The notes below the pieces were generated by a model. It worked only from the letters and a program-made list of their open reading frames with translations. It ran no database searches and was not told the origin of the DNA. Positions 9,176 through 17,498 of a DNA stretch of 64,000 nucleotides are shown piece by piece (position 1 is the stretch's first letter; each line of letters opens with the position of its first letter). The DNA comes from Pseudosporangium ferrugineum (GTDB lineage Bacteria > Actinomycetota > Actinomycetes > Mycobacteriales > Micromonosporaceae), in assembly GCF_003002065.1 (NCBI RefSeq), contig NZ_PVZG01000001.1, forward strand, positions 806,001-870,000, read 5' to 3'. Both the position numbers and the translations under genes were made by a program.

Positions 9176-9690
9176 TCCCCGCACGCGTACAGGCCGGGCT
9201 CTGGAAGCTCATGGTGAGACTCGCTCCCGAGCCGTGGTTCATCGGCTTCATGCGCCGGGCCATGGTGCCCGCCGACCGCTTCCTGCTGGCCCGTAGCCGG
9301 GGTCGCGTGAGCGTGGGCGGCACGACCGGCGCTCCCACGCTGCTGCTCACCACGACCGGCCGGCGAACCGGGAAGCCGCGCACCACGCCGCTGTTCTACA
9401 AGCCGCACGGTGCGGACTCCTTCGCGGTGGTCGCGTCCCACTTCGGCCGTTCCGGACACCCCGACTGGTCCGCCAACCTGCTCGCCGAGCCGGCGGCGAC
9501 GGTCACCACGGGCGACACGGTGATACCGGTCAGGGCCCGGCTGCTGACCGGGGAGGAACACGCCGAGGTCTGGGCGTTCTATACCGGTTTCGGGCCGGCC
9601 TACCAGAACTATCTGGATTCCAGCGGGCACACCGCCTTCCGCATCTTCGCCCTCGACAGGGTCGTCGCCGTACGGGACGGAGAACGATGA
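9172..9690 (+). CDS. F420-dependent nitroreductase-type (DUF385/Ddn-like) protein
   Basis: Small deazaflavin-dependent oxidoreductase of the nitroreductase/quinone-reductase group, 172 residues. The split-barrel signature is present: LLLTTTGRRTGKPRTTPLFY, a VVASHFGRSGHPDWSANL segment, then the pattern LLAEPAATVTTGD. Family members such as Ddn use reduced F420 to reduce quinones, enones or nitro compounds. The ATG overlaps the GMC stop (ATGA), so translation is coupled. A basic, aromatic N-terminal stretch could sit at the membrane surface. Next to a prenyl diphosphate synthase, a reduction of an isoprenoid double bond or quinone is plausible but unproven. Confidence 0.88.
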   Translation: MIPARVQAGLWKLMVRLAPEPWFIGFMRRAMVPADRFLLARSRGRVSVGGTTGAPTLLLTTTGRRTGKPRTTPLFYKPHGADSFAVVASHFGRSGHPDWSANLLAEPAATVTTGDTVIPVRARLLTGEEHAEVWAFYTGFGPAYQNYLDSSGHTAFRIFALDRVVAVRDGER

Positions 9691-10754
9691 GCAGCCCGCC
9701 GAGCACCATGATCGACCTGGACGAGGCCCGGCAGCAGGTGACGGAGTACCTGCTCACCTTCCTCGCCGGCAAGCGGGAACGCGCGCGGAAGGGTGCACTG
9801 CCGTCCGAAATTCCGGCCACGCTGGAGAGCTTCGTGGCCGCCGGCGGCAAGCGGCTCCGCCCGCTGCTGTGTCTCGCGGGCTGGCAGGCTGCCGGCGGCG
9901 ACGGACTGCCCGAACCCGTGCTCCGGACCGCCGCCGCGCTGGAGCTGTATCAGGCCTTCGCGCTGATCCACGACGACATCATCGACAACACCGACACCCG
10001 CCGCTCCCGGCCCACCGTCCACCGGGAGATCGCCGCCCGCCTGGGCCACCACGACAGGGCGGCGCAGGTGGGCGCGAGCGCCGCGCTCCTCATCGGCAAC
10101 ATGGCCCTGACCTGGTCGGACGAGCTGTACACCACCGCCGGGGTCCCCGCCGGCCGCCGGGGTGCGGCGGCCTCGGTGATCGACGTCATGCGCGAGGAGA
10201 TGCACTACGGCCAGTACCTGGATCTGATGACGGCCCTGGGACCGATCACCGACCAGCGGGCGGCGATGGCCGTCATCCGCTACAAGACCGCCAAGTACAC
10301 GGTCGAGCGTCCGCTGCACGTGGGAGCCGCGCTGGCGGGCGCCGACGCCGGTCTGCTGGAAACGCTCAGCCGGTTCGCCCTCCCCCTCGGCGACGCGTTC
10401 CAGCTGCGCGACGACCTCCTCGGGATCTTCGGGGACCCGCTCCTCACCGGTAAGCCGGTCAGCGACGACCTGCGCGAGGGCAAGCGCACCGTCCTGCTCG
10501 CCATCGCCGCGCGGCGCGCCACCGCCACGCAACGGGATCTGCTGGAGAGCCTGGTCGGCAGGGCCGGCCTGACCGAGCCGGAGGCCCGCGCGGCCCGCGA
10601 GGTCATCGCGGCCACCGGTGCGCCGGAGATCGTCGAGGCGATGATCGCCGAACGGTACCGGGAGTCCCTGACCGCGCTCGACGACGCCCCGCGGCTGCGG
10701 GCGCGGGCGACCCTCCGGAAGCTGGCGATGCTCTGTGTGGAGCGCGATTCGTGA
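9687..10754 (+). CDS. Polyprenyl diphosphate synthase (trans-isoprenyl type)
   Basis: Class I isoprenyl diphosphate synthase, 355 residues, condensing IPP onto an allylic diphosphate. The first aspartate-rich motif is intact (HDDIIDNTDTRR), as are the GGKRLRPLL IPP-binding segment, the RYKTAKYTVERP region and the second aspartate-rich region (QLRDDLLGIFGD). A Phe five residues before the first motif suggests a shorter-chain product (FPP/GGPP range) rather than long-chain quinone tails; this is inference. The start ATG overlaps the upstream stop. Genes for GMC oxidoreductase, F420-type reductase and HAD protein in the same coupled unit suggest a dedicated pathway rather than housekeeping. Confidence 0.92.
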   Translation: MSSPPSTMIDLDEARQQVTEYLLTFLAGKRERARKGALPSEIPATLESFVAAGGKRLRPLLCLAGWQAAGGDGLPEPVLRTAAALELYQAFALIHDDIIDNTDTRRSRPTVHREIAARLGHHDRAAQVGASAALLIGNMALTWSDELYTTAGVPAGRRGAAASVIDVMREEMHYGQYLDLMTALGPITDQRAAMAVIRYKTAKYTVERPLHVGAALAGADAGLLETLSRFALPLGDAFQLRDDLLGIFGDPLLTGKPVSDDLREGKRTVLLAIAARRATATQRDLLESLVGRAGLTEPEARAAREVIAATGAPEIVEAMIAERYRESLTALDDAPRLRARATLRKLAMLCVERDS

Positions 10755-11464
10755 CCCGTCACGTCGTCGTCGACCTCGACGGCACGCTGCTGCCCGGCGT
10801 GCTCGGCAGGCAGTTCATGACTGATCTGATCGAGCACGGCGTGGGCGACGCCGCCGAGGCCCGCGCCTGTCTGCGCGCTATCGCGCGGTACACCGCCGCA
10901 GCCGGCGACAAGGCATCCCGGGACCGGATCATGACCGAGGCCTACCGGGCGTACGCGGCAACCCTGAACGGCGTCGCCGAGCCGGACGTGCGCGCGGTGG
11001 CCGCCGGCACCTGGCAGACCTGCCGCCGGAGCCTCTTCGCGTTCGCCGAGGAGTTGATCGCCCTGTTCAAGGCCCACGACTTCGAGATCCACCTGATCTC
11101 CGGCAACTCGGATGTCCCGATTCAGGAGGCCGCCCTCGACCTGGGCATCTCCTGGAGCCGCGGCGCTCTCAGCGAGACCGTCGACGGCCGGCTCACCGAC
11201 CGCCTGACGTGCACCCCGGGGCTGACCGGCGGCAAGGAGCGGGTGATGCGCGAGCTGAGGTCGGTTCTGCCGTACGACCCGGGCACCGCGATCGGGATCG
11301 GCAACGCCGCGCCGGACGCCGAGGTCTTCGCGCACACCGCCACGGCCCTGGCCTTCGAACCCGACGCCGACCTGCTGGCGCTCGCCGCCCACCACGACTG
11401 GCAGGTGGTCGACCGGGACACGATCCTGCCCTACTGCATCCGCTTGCTCGGCCGCCGGTCCTGA
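10751..11464 (+). CDS. HAD-superfamily protein, SerB-like, changed motif IV
   Basis: HAD-fold protein of 237 residues starting at GTG 10751, overlapping the prenyl synthase stop (GTGA). Motif I is VDLDGTLLPG, with nucleophile and acid/base aspartates. Motif II is LISGNS, and GGKERVM probably gives the motif III lysine. Motif IV is GIGNAAPD instead of the usual GDxxxD: the first aspartate is isoleucine, although a later aspartate is kept. It could be a phosphatase with altered metal binding, acting on an isoprenyl phosphate or diphosphate, or a HAD-type terpene enzyme. It ends a four-gene coupled operon. Confidence 0.8.
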   Translation: MTRHVVVDLDGTLLPGVLGRQFMTDLIEHGVGDAAEARACLRAIARYTAAAGDKASRDRIMTEAYRAYAATLNGVAEPDVRAVAAGTWQTCRRSLFAFAEELIALFKAHDFEIHLISGNSDVPIQEAALDLGISWSRGALSETVDGRLTDRLTCTPGLTGGKERVMRELRSVLPYDPGTAIGIGNAAPDAEVFAHTATALAFEPDADLLALAAHHDWQVVDRDTILPYCIRLLGRRS

Positions 11465-11567
11465 CCGCTGCCCTGCTCCCCTGGCGCCCGCCCCCGCCCG
11501 GACCCGCGGCCGGCGGGGACCGCGACCCGCGGGCCGGCCGGCGCGGCGACCCGCGGGCCGGCGAGGG
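11465..11567. repeat. Short GC-rich direct repeats between convergent genes
   Basis: The gap between the HAD gene and the convergent hydrolase holds three imperfect copies of a GACCCGCGGGCCGGC-like unit between about 11502 and 11562. Each contains the palindrome CCCGCGGG or a variant. This may act as a two-way terminator or be a short expanded repeat. No coding potential is seen. Confidence 0.5.
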
Positions 11568-12338
11568 TCAGGGCAGGGAGGACCAGAACGCGCGCAGGGT
11601 CTTCGCGGCGGCCGCCGGATCCTCCATCATCCAGAAGTGGCTGACGCCCTCCACCAGGGCGGTGCGGGCGCCGAGCCGGGCCGCCACCTCCGCCGAGCGG
11701 GCCGGGTCGTCGAGGGTGTCGCCGGTCGCCCGGAGCACGAGGCCCGGTGCCGGTGCGGGCCGGGACAGCTCCGCTGCCCAGCCGGCGTGGATGTTCGGCG
11801 TCGCGGAGCGGTAGAGGTCGAGGATGCAGCCGCCCATCGTGTCGTCGATGCGCGCCTCGAGTTCGCCGGCGTCCGGGCCCGCGACCTCCAGCAGGGCGTT
11901 CTTCAGCCAGGCTGGTTCGCCGCGCTCGCCGGTGCCGCCCCGGCCGGCCGCCACGAACGCCGCCATCCACTCCTCGCCCTGGCCCGGTGTCCGCCACACC
12001 TGCGCCATCGGGTGCCAGACGTAGTCCTCGTGCAGCACCGAGGCGCAGTCGATCGCCCAGCTGCGCAGGGGCACGTCGAAGGCCGTGGCCACGCGCGCCA
12101 CCAGGCCCGCGCCCCAGTCGTGGCCGACCAGGTCGATCGGACCGACGAGGTCACGCAGCGCCCCGGCGAGCCAGGCCGCGTAGTCGTCCTTCGTCGCGCC
12201 GAAGCCCGCCGGGCGCTCGGAGCCGAAGCCGGGCAGGCCGAGCGCCACGGTGCCGACGCCGGTCGCCTCGAGCTCCTCGCGCAGGGCGCGCCAGACGACG
12301 CCGGTCTCCGGGACCCCGTGTACGAACACAGCCGTCAT
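11568..12338 (-). CDS. Alpha/beta-fold hydrolase, epoxide hydrolase/dehalogenase-like
   Basis: Alpha/beta hydrolase of 256 residues. The HGVPETGVVW segment gives the oxyanion region. The nucleophile elbow is VGHDWGAG, an aspartate nucleophile as in epoxide hydrolases and haloalkane dehalogenases rather than a serine. GVSHFWMMEDP near the end gives the catalytic histidine. ATG 12338 is chosen because GGGGTGGGG precedes it; the frame extends only eight codons further. A TATAAC -10-like box and a 13-bp palindrome lie immediately upstream, so it is probably repressor-controlled. The substrate is unknown. Confidence 0.88.
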   Translation of the reverse strand: MTAVFVHGVPETGVVWRALREELEATGVGTVALGLPGFGSERPAGFGATKDDYAAWLAGALRDLVGPIDLVGHDWGAGLVARVATAFDVPLRSWAIDCASVLHEDYVWHPMAQVWRTPGQGEEWMAAFVAAGRGGTGERGEPAWLKNALLEVAGPDAGELEARIDDTMGGCILDLYRSATPNIHAGWAAELSRPAPAPGLVLRATGDTLDDPARSAEVAARLGARTALVEGVSHFWMMEDPAAAAKTLRAFWSSLP

Positions 12339-12353
12339 GCCCCACCCCTCATT

Positions 12354-12380
12354 GAAGATCATCTTCGATCGAGGTTATAT
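12354..12380 (-). promoter_or_regulatory. Promoter with palindromic operator for the alpha/beta hydrolase
   Basis: On the minus strand a TATAAC -10-like hexamer (12374-12379) is followed directly by a perfect palindrome GAAGATCATCTTC (12354-12366), which ends 15 bases before the start codon. The palindrome would cover the transcription start, the usual place for a repressor operator. No matching regulator gene is adjacent. The -35 region is not recognisable. Confidence 0.5.
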
Positions 12381-12405
12381 CCTCCCGAGCCGGGCGAACG
12401 GGGCG

Positions 12406-13863
12406 TCAGGGCAGACCGAGCAGATTCCGGACACTGTCCGCGAGGTCGTGCTGGGTGATCGGGTCGACCATGCCGCCGGTGCGGGCGTCCTGCATCGCCT
12501 TGGCCAGCTGGACGCGACGCAGGGCCTCCTTGATGTCGGCGCCGGTCATGCCGTGGCTGAGCCGGGCGAGCTCGGCCAGGTCCAGGCCGTCGGCGAACAT
12601 CGTGAAGCCCGGTTCCTCGTGCGCCGCCGCGAGCTGGGCGATCATCTTGCGGAAGATCTCGGCGCGGCCGGCCTCGTCGGGCTTGGGCACCGAGATCTTG
12701 ACGTCGAAGCGGCCCGAGCGGATCAGCGAGTCGTCGACCCGGTGCGGGAAGTTGGTGGTGGCCACCACGATGACGTTCGGGTTCACCTCGATGAGGTCGT
12801 TCATCTCCTGCTTGAAGATGCCCGCCACGGCGTTGATCGCCTGGCTGGCCGCGTCCCCGCCGGCGCCCGCGTAGCTGATGATCGAGTCGAACTCGTCGAA
12901 GAGGATCAGCGTCGGCACCCGGTAGCGGCGGGCGTCGCGGAAGATCTGCTTGATGTTGCGCTCGGAGCCGCCCAGCCACTTGTCGAGGATCTCCGGGGTG
13001 CGGATCTCGCGGAAGTCGGCGCCGATCTCGTTGGCCAGCGCCCGGGACAGCATGGTCTTGCCGGTGCCGGGCGGGCCGTACATGAGGATGCCCTGCGGCC
13101 GGCGCGCTCCCCACCGGGCCATCGCCTCCGGGTGGCGGAACGACACCGCGATCTGCCGCAGCTCGCCCACCACGTCGGCGAGGCCGCCGACCTGGTCGAG
13201 GGTGACCTCCTGGGTGGTGGTGGCGACCCGCGGGATGCTCTCCCGGCTGATCACGTAGCGCCGGCCGGCCAGCGGCTCGGAGCTCGGCGGGAGCAGCTCG
13301 GAGACCGCCTGGAGGACCAGCCGGACCATGGCGGTGAGGTGCTCGGGCCGCACGTCGTCGCGGGGCACCTCGGCGCGCAGGCGCACCAGGCTGCCGTCGG
13401 CCTGGTAGGTGACCGCCGCCTGCAGCCCGGCGGTCGCGTCGGCGAGGACGGCCGTCTCCGGCTCCCGGTCCGGCGCACCCGCGCTCGGGCGATCAAGACC
13501 GAGTTTCCGGTACGCCGCGACGGCCGCCGTTCCCACGCCGTCCACGATCCGGGTGGCGATCGGGTCGCCGGCCTCGATGCGCTTGGCCAGCAGCGTGCCG
13601 ACCGGGTCGTTGCCGAGCACCACCGCGCGGATCCGCTCCTTCTGCGGCAGGTCGCTCACCGAGGTGCTGATCTCGGCGGAGAACACGTGCACCGGCCCGG
13701 CGGCCGTGCCGGCGCTGGAGACGGTCAGCTCGGCCCGGCGCACCGGCGGCGGGAACGTGGCGCGGCGCAGCAGCTCGACGGGGTTGACCCGGGCCGCGGC
13801 GAGGATGGTGGCCGCCTCGACGATCTCGACGGTGGCCCCGGCGTACCGGAAGGACTCGGTCAT
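12406..13863 (-). CDS. Stand-alone AAA+ ATPase with unrecognised N-terminal domain
   Basis: Single-module AAA ATPase of 485 residues, not the proteasomal Mpa/ARC. The C-terminal half has Walker A GPPGTGKT, Walker B LILFDEFDS, and a second region of homology VVATTNFPHRVDDSLIRSGRFD with arginine-finger candidates, followed by the small helical lid domain. The N-terminal ~200 residues are an alpha/beta region I do not recognise, with no coiled coil or OB fold apparent, and probably bind substrate or partners. ATG 13863 follows a GAGGGGA ribosome site. It stands alone between a hydrolase and a cellulase on the same strand, so context gives no clue. Unfolding or remodelling of protein complexes is the family expectation. 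Confidence 0.88.
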   Translation of the reverse strand: MTESFRYAGATVEIVEAATILAAARVNPVELLRRATFPPPVRRAELTVSSAGTAAGPVHVFSAEISTSVSDLPQKERIRAVVLGNDPVGTLLAKRIEAGDPIATRIVDGVGTAAVAAYRKLGLDRPSAGAPDREPETAVLADATAGLQAAVTYQADGSLVRLRAEVPRDDVRPEHLTAMVRLVLQAVSELLPPSSEPLAGRRYVISRESIPRVATTTQEVTLDQVGGLADVVGELRQIAVSFRHPEAMARWGARRPQGILMYGPPGTGKTMLSRALANEIGADFREIRTPEILDKWLGGSERNIKQIFRDARRYRVPTLILFDEFDSIISYAGAGGDAASQAINAVAGIFKQEMNDLIEVNPNVIVVATTNFPHRVDDSLIRSGRFDVKISVPKPDEAGRAEIFRKMIAQLAAAHEEPGFTMFADGLDLAELARLSHGMTGADIKEALRRVQLAKAMQDARTGGMVDPITQHDLADSVRNLLGLP

Positions 13864-13890
13864 GGTTGTCCCCTCTCCCCGCCCAAGGGT

Positions 13891-13929
13891 GCCACGGCCG
13901 GGGCACATGATCCGTGTCCCGGCCGTGGC
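13891..13929 (-). terminator. Strong hairpin terminator candidate downstream of the cellulase
   Basis: Two 16-base arms (13891-13906 and 13914-13929) pair along their full length, with one G-U type mismatch, around a seven-base loop ATGATCC. It lies downstream of the minus-strand cellulase gene and upstream of the AAA ATPase start. There is no U tract, which is normal for actinobacterial terminators. Confidence 0.7.
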
Positions 13930-13933
13930 GGGT

Positions 13934-14022
13934 TCAGCAGCCGATCCGGGAGGTGGAGACGGCCACGTCGTCGTACTGCATCGTGCCGGCGGACGCCGGC
14001 ACCACGGCGCCCGCGAGCCGGG
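13934..14022 (-). pseudogene. Coding-like tail, possible relic of a carbohydrate-binding domain
   Basis: Directly after the cellulase stop, another minus-strand frame stays open and ends at 13934 with a peptide containing TMQYDDVAVSTSRIGC. An xYDDVxVS ending is typical of the last strand of some carbohydrate-binding or lamin-like domains. Third codon positions here are almost all G or C, as in a real gene. The segment is only about 30 codons and has no own start, so it looks like the 3' end of a lost gene or a frameshifted extension of the cellulase. Confidence 0.35.
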
Positions 14023-15402
<1,380 letters not shown>

Positions 15403-16086
15403 TCAGGCTTCCGGCAGGGGGTCGCCCTGGCGGACCAGCCCGCTCTGGTACGCGAGCACCACCAGCTGCGCCCGGTCCCGCACGTTGAGCTTGGTCATCG
15501 CGCGGTTGACGTGCGTCTTCGCGGTCAGCGGCGACACGTGCAGCCGCTCGGCGATGTCGTCGTTGGACAGCCCGTGCGCGACCAGCACCAGGATCTCCCG
15601 CTCCCGCTCGGTGAGCAGGCCGAGGGTGGTCGACCGGTCCGCGCCCTCCGGCCGCAGCGTGGAGAGGAAGCGGCTGACCAGCCCTCGCGTGGCCTTCGGC
15701 GACAGCAGCGCCTCGCCGCTCGCCACCACCCGGATCGCGTGCAGCAGATCCTCCGGCGGCACGCTCTTGCCCAGGAACCCGCTGGCGCCCGCCTGCAACG
15801 CCAGCACCACGTTGTCGTCGTTCTCGAACGTGGTCAGCACCAGCACCCGCACGCCGGCGAGGTTGTCGTCCGCGCCGATCCGCCGGGTCGCCTCCAGCCC
15901 GTCCATCCGCGGCATCCGGATGTCCATCAGCACCACGTCGGCCCGGGCCGTACGCGCCAGGTCCACCGCCTCGCGCCCGTCGCCCGCCTCGGCCACCACC
16001 TCGAAGCCCGGCTCCGAGTCGATGATCATGCGGAAGCCCGCGCGGATCAGGGCCTGGTCGTCGGCGAGCAGCACCCGGATCGTCAC
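15403..16086 (-). CDS. NarL/LuxR-type response regulator
   Basis: Response regulator of 227 residues. The receiver domain carries the acidic pair ADD near the start, the phospho-acceptor in VVLMDIRMPRMDG and a lysine in FLGKSVPPEDLL. A linker leads to a LuxR-type helix-turn-helix (LTEREREILVLVAHGLSNDDIAERL). GTG 16086 overlaps the stop of the upstream kinase gene (GTGA), so the pair is co-translated. The likely targets are its own operon or the divergent MmpL exporter operon (inference). Confidence 0.93.
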   Translation of the reverse strand: MTIRVLLADDQALIRAGFRMIIDSEPGFEVVAEAGDGREAVDLARTARADVVLMDIRMPRMDGLEATRRIGADDNLAGVRVLVLTTFENDDNVVLALQAGASGFLGKSVPPEDLLHAIRVVASGEALLSPKATRGLVSRFLSTLRPEGADRSTTLGLLTEREREILVLVAHGLSNDDIAERLHVSPLTAKTHVNRAMTKLNVRDRAQLVVLAYQSGLVRQGDPLPEA

Positions 16087-17327
16087 GCGGGCTCCTCGCT
16101 CGGCTGCAGGCAACTGGGCCGCGGGGTGCGCAACAGCGGGCGCACCACCGGCTCCGACACCGGCTCCGGGACGGACGCGTCGCTCTCGGTCGGCAGCACG
16201 GCGTGGACCCGGAAGCCGCCGTCGCCGGTGTACCCGGCCGTGACCCGCCCGCCGGCCGCCACCGCGCGTTCGCGCATGCCCAGCAGGCCGTACCCGGAAC
16301 CCTGCGGGCCCAGGATCGGGCGGACGTCGTTCGCGACCTCGAGCACGATGCCGCTGGGGGCGTACTCGACGAGCAGGCGGGCGGCGCCCTCTCCGTACCG
16401 GTGGGCGTTGGTCAGCGCCTCCTGCACGATCCGGTACGCCGCCAGGTCGACCATCGCGGGCAGCGGGCGCGGCTCGCCGCGCTGGTGCAGGCGTACGGGA
16501 AAACCGGTCGACTCCAGGGTGGCCAGCAGCTCCGGCAGGCGCGACAGTCCCGGGGTGGGCTCGGTGCTCGTCCCCTCGTCGGTGCGCAGCACGCCGACCA
16601 CCGACTGGATCTCCTTGAGCACCGTGTCGGAGGCCTCGCGGATGTGCGCCAGCACCGGCCCGACCTGGTCCGGCCGGCGGTCCAGCACGTGCGCCGCCGC
16701 GCCGGCCTGCACGCTGATCACGGCGATGTGGTGGGCCACCACGTCGTGCAGCTCGCGGGCGATGCGCACCCGCTCGTCCATGACCGCCCGGTGCGCCTCC
16801 TCCGCACGGGTCTGCTCGGCGCGCCGGGCCCGCTCCTCCACCTCGTGGATGTACGCCCGGTGCGTGCGCGCCGCGTCCCCGGCCGCCGCGGCCATGAAGA
16901 TCCACGCGAACACCCCGAGCGTCTCGGCCCGCCACCAGTCCTCGACGGCGACGATCAGCCCGGTCAGGTAGACCAGCGAGGAGGCGCTGAGGGCGCAGAT
17001 CCAGCCCTGCCGCCGCCCGGTGTGCGCGGCGATCGAATACGTGATCACGCCGAGCGCCACGATCAGCCCCGGGTTGGTCACCTGCTGCAGGACCGCGCCG
17101 ACCGTCGCGGCGATGGCCACCCCCAGCGCGGCGAAGGGCCTGATGCGGCGCATCAGCACCGCCACGAACGCCACCCCGGCCACGGCGACGTCGCTCGGCG
17201 TGGCGCGGTCCGCGACCGCCGCCTTGAGCACAGCGTAGGCCAGCACCAGGGCGAGCAGGATGTCGAGCAGCAGAGGCTTGTCCGCCGCTTCCTTCCAGGC
17301 CTTGAGCCGCGTTCGGTTGGTCTCCAT
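16083..17327 (-). CDS. HisKA_3 sensor histidine kinase
   Basis: Membrane histidine kinase of 414 residues. Four to five hydrophobic helices occupy residues ~25-155, with no sizeable extracellular domain, so it probably senses a membrane signal. The dimerisation/phospho-acceptor motif is ERVRIARELHDVVAHHIAVIS with the histidine in ELHD; the ATP-binding domain shows EALTNAHRYGEGA and the glycine box GYGLLGMRERA. The open frame continues far upstream antisense to the MmpL gene, but ATG 17327 is the sensible start, just before the first basic and hydrophobic segment. It is paired with the overlapping response regulator. Confidence 0.92.
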   Translation of the reverse strand: METNRTRLKAWKEAADKPLLLDILLALVLAYAVLKAAVADRATPSDVAVAGVAFVAVLMRRIRPFAALGVAIAATVGAVLQQVTNPGLIVALGVITYSIAAHTGRRQGWICALSASSLVYLTGLIVAVEDWWRAETLGVFAWIFMAAAAGDAARTHRAYIHEVEERARRAEQTRAEEAHRAVMDERVRIARELHDVVAHHIAVISVQAGAAAHVLDRRPDQVGPVLAHIREASDTVLKEIQSVVGVLRTDEGTSTEPTPGLSRLPELLATLESTGFPVRLHQRGEPRPLPAMVDLAAYRIVQEALTNAHRYGEGAARLLVEYAPSGIVLEVANDVRPILGPQGSGYGLLGMRERAVAAGGRVTAGYTGDGGFRVHAVLPTESDASVPEPVSEPVVRPLLRTPRPSCLQPSEEPA

Positions 17328-17498
17328 CACCCTGGACCGTACGCCCGTGCCATCGGACCGGCGTCCTCTCGTCGTAGTAACGGGTCCCGCCCGCGCTACC
17401 ACGATCATGGTACGGCGATGTCTACGCCAGGACGACGCTTTGCCGGGCACTTCCCGGCACGGTGAGTGGGTCCCTGACGAAGGCTCACAGGAGTACTG
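17328..17498. promoter_or_regulatory. Divergent promoter region, histidine kinase / MmpL
   Basis: This 171-base gap lies between the minus-strand kinase and the plus-strand MmpL gene. It contains a perfect inverted repeat TGCCGGG-CACTT-CCCGGCA (17441-17459), 40 bases before the MmpL start, which could bind the neighbouring response regulator. A GGAG ribosome site precedes ATG 17499. No consensus -10 or -35 was convincing. Confidence 0.45.

Noticed and set aside
12406-13863. AAA ATPase as the proteasomal Mpa/ARC
   Set aside because: It lacks the N-terminal coiled coil, the OB domains and a C-terminal proteasome-docking tail, and lies 45 kb from the Pup genes.
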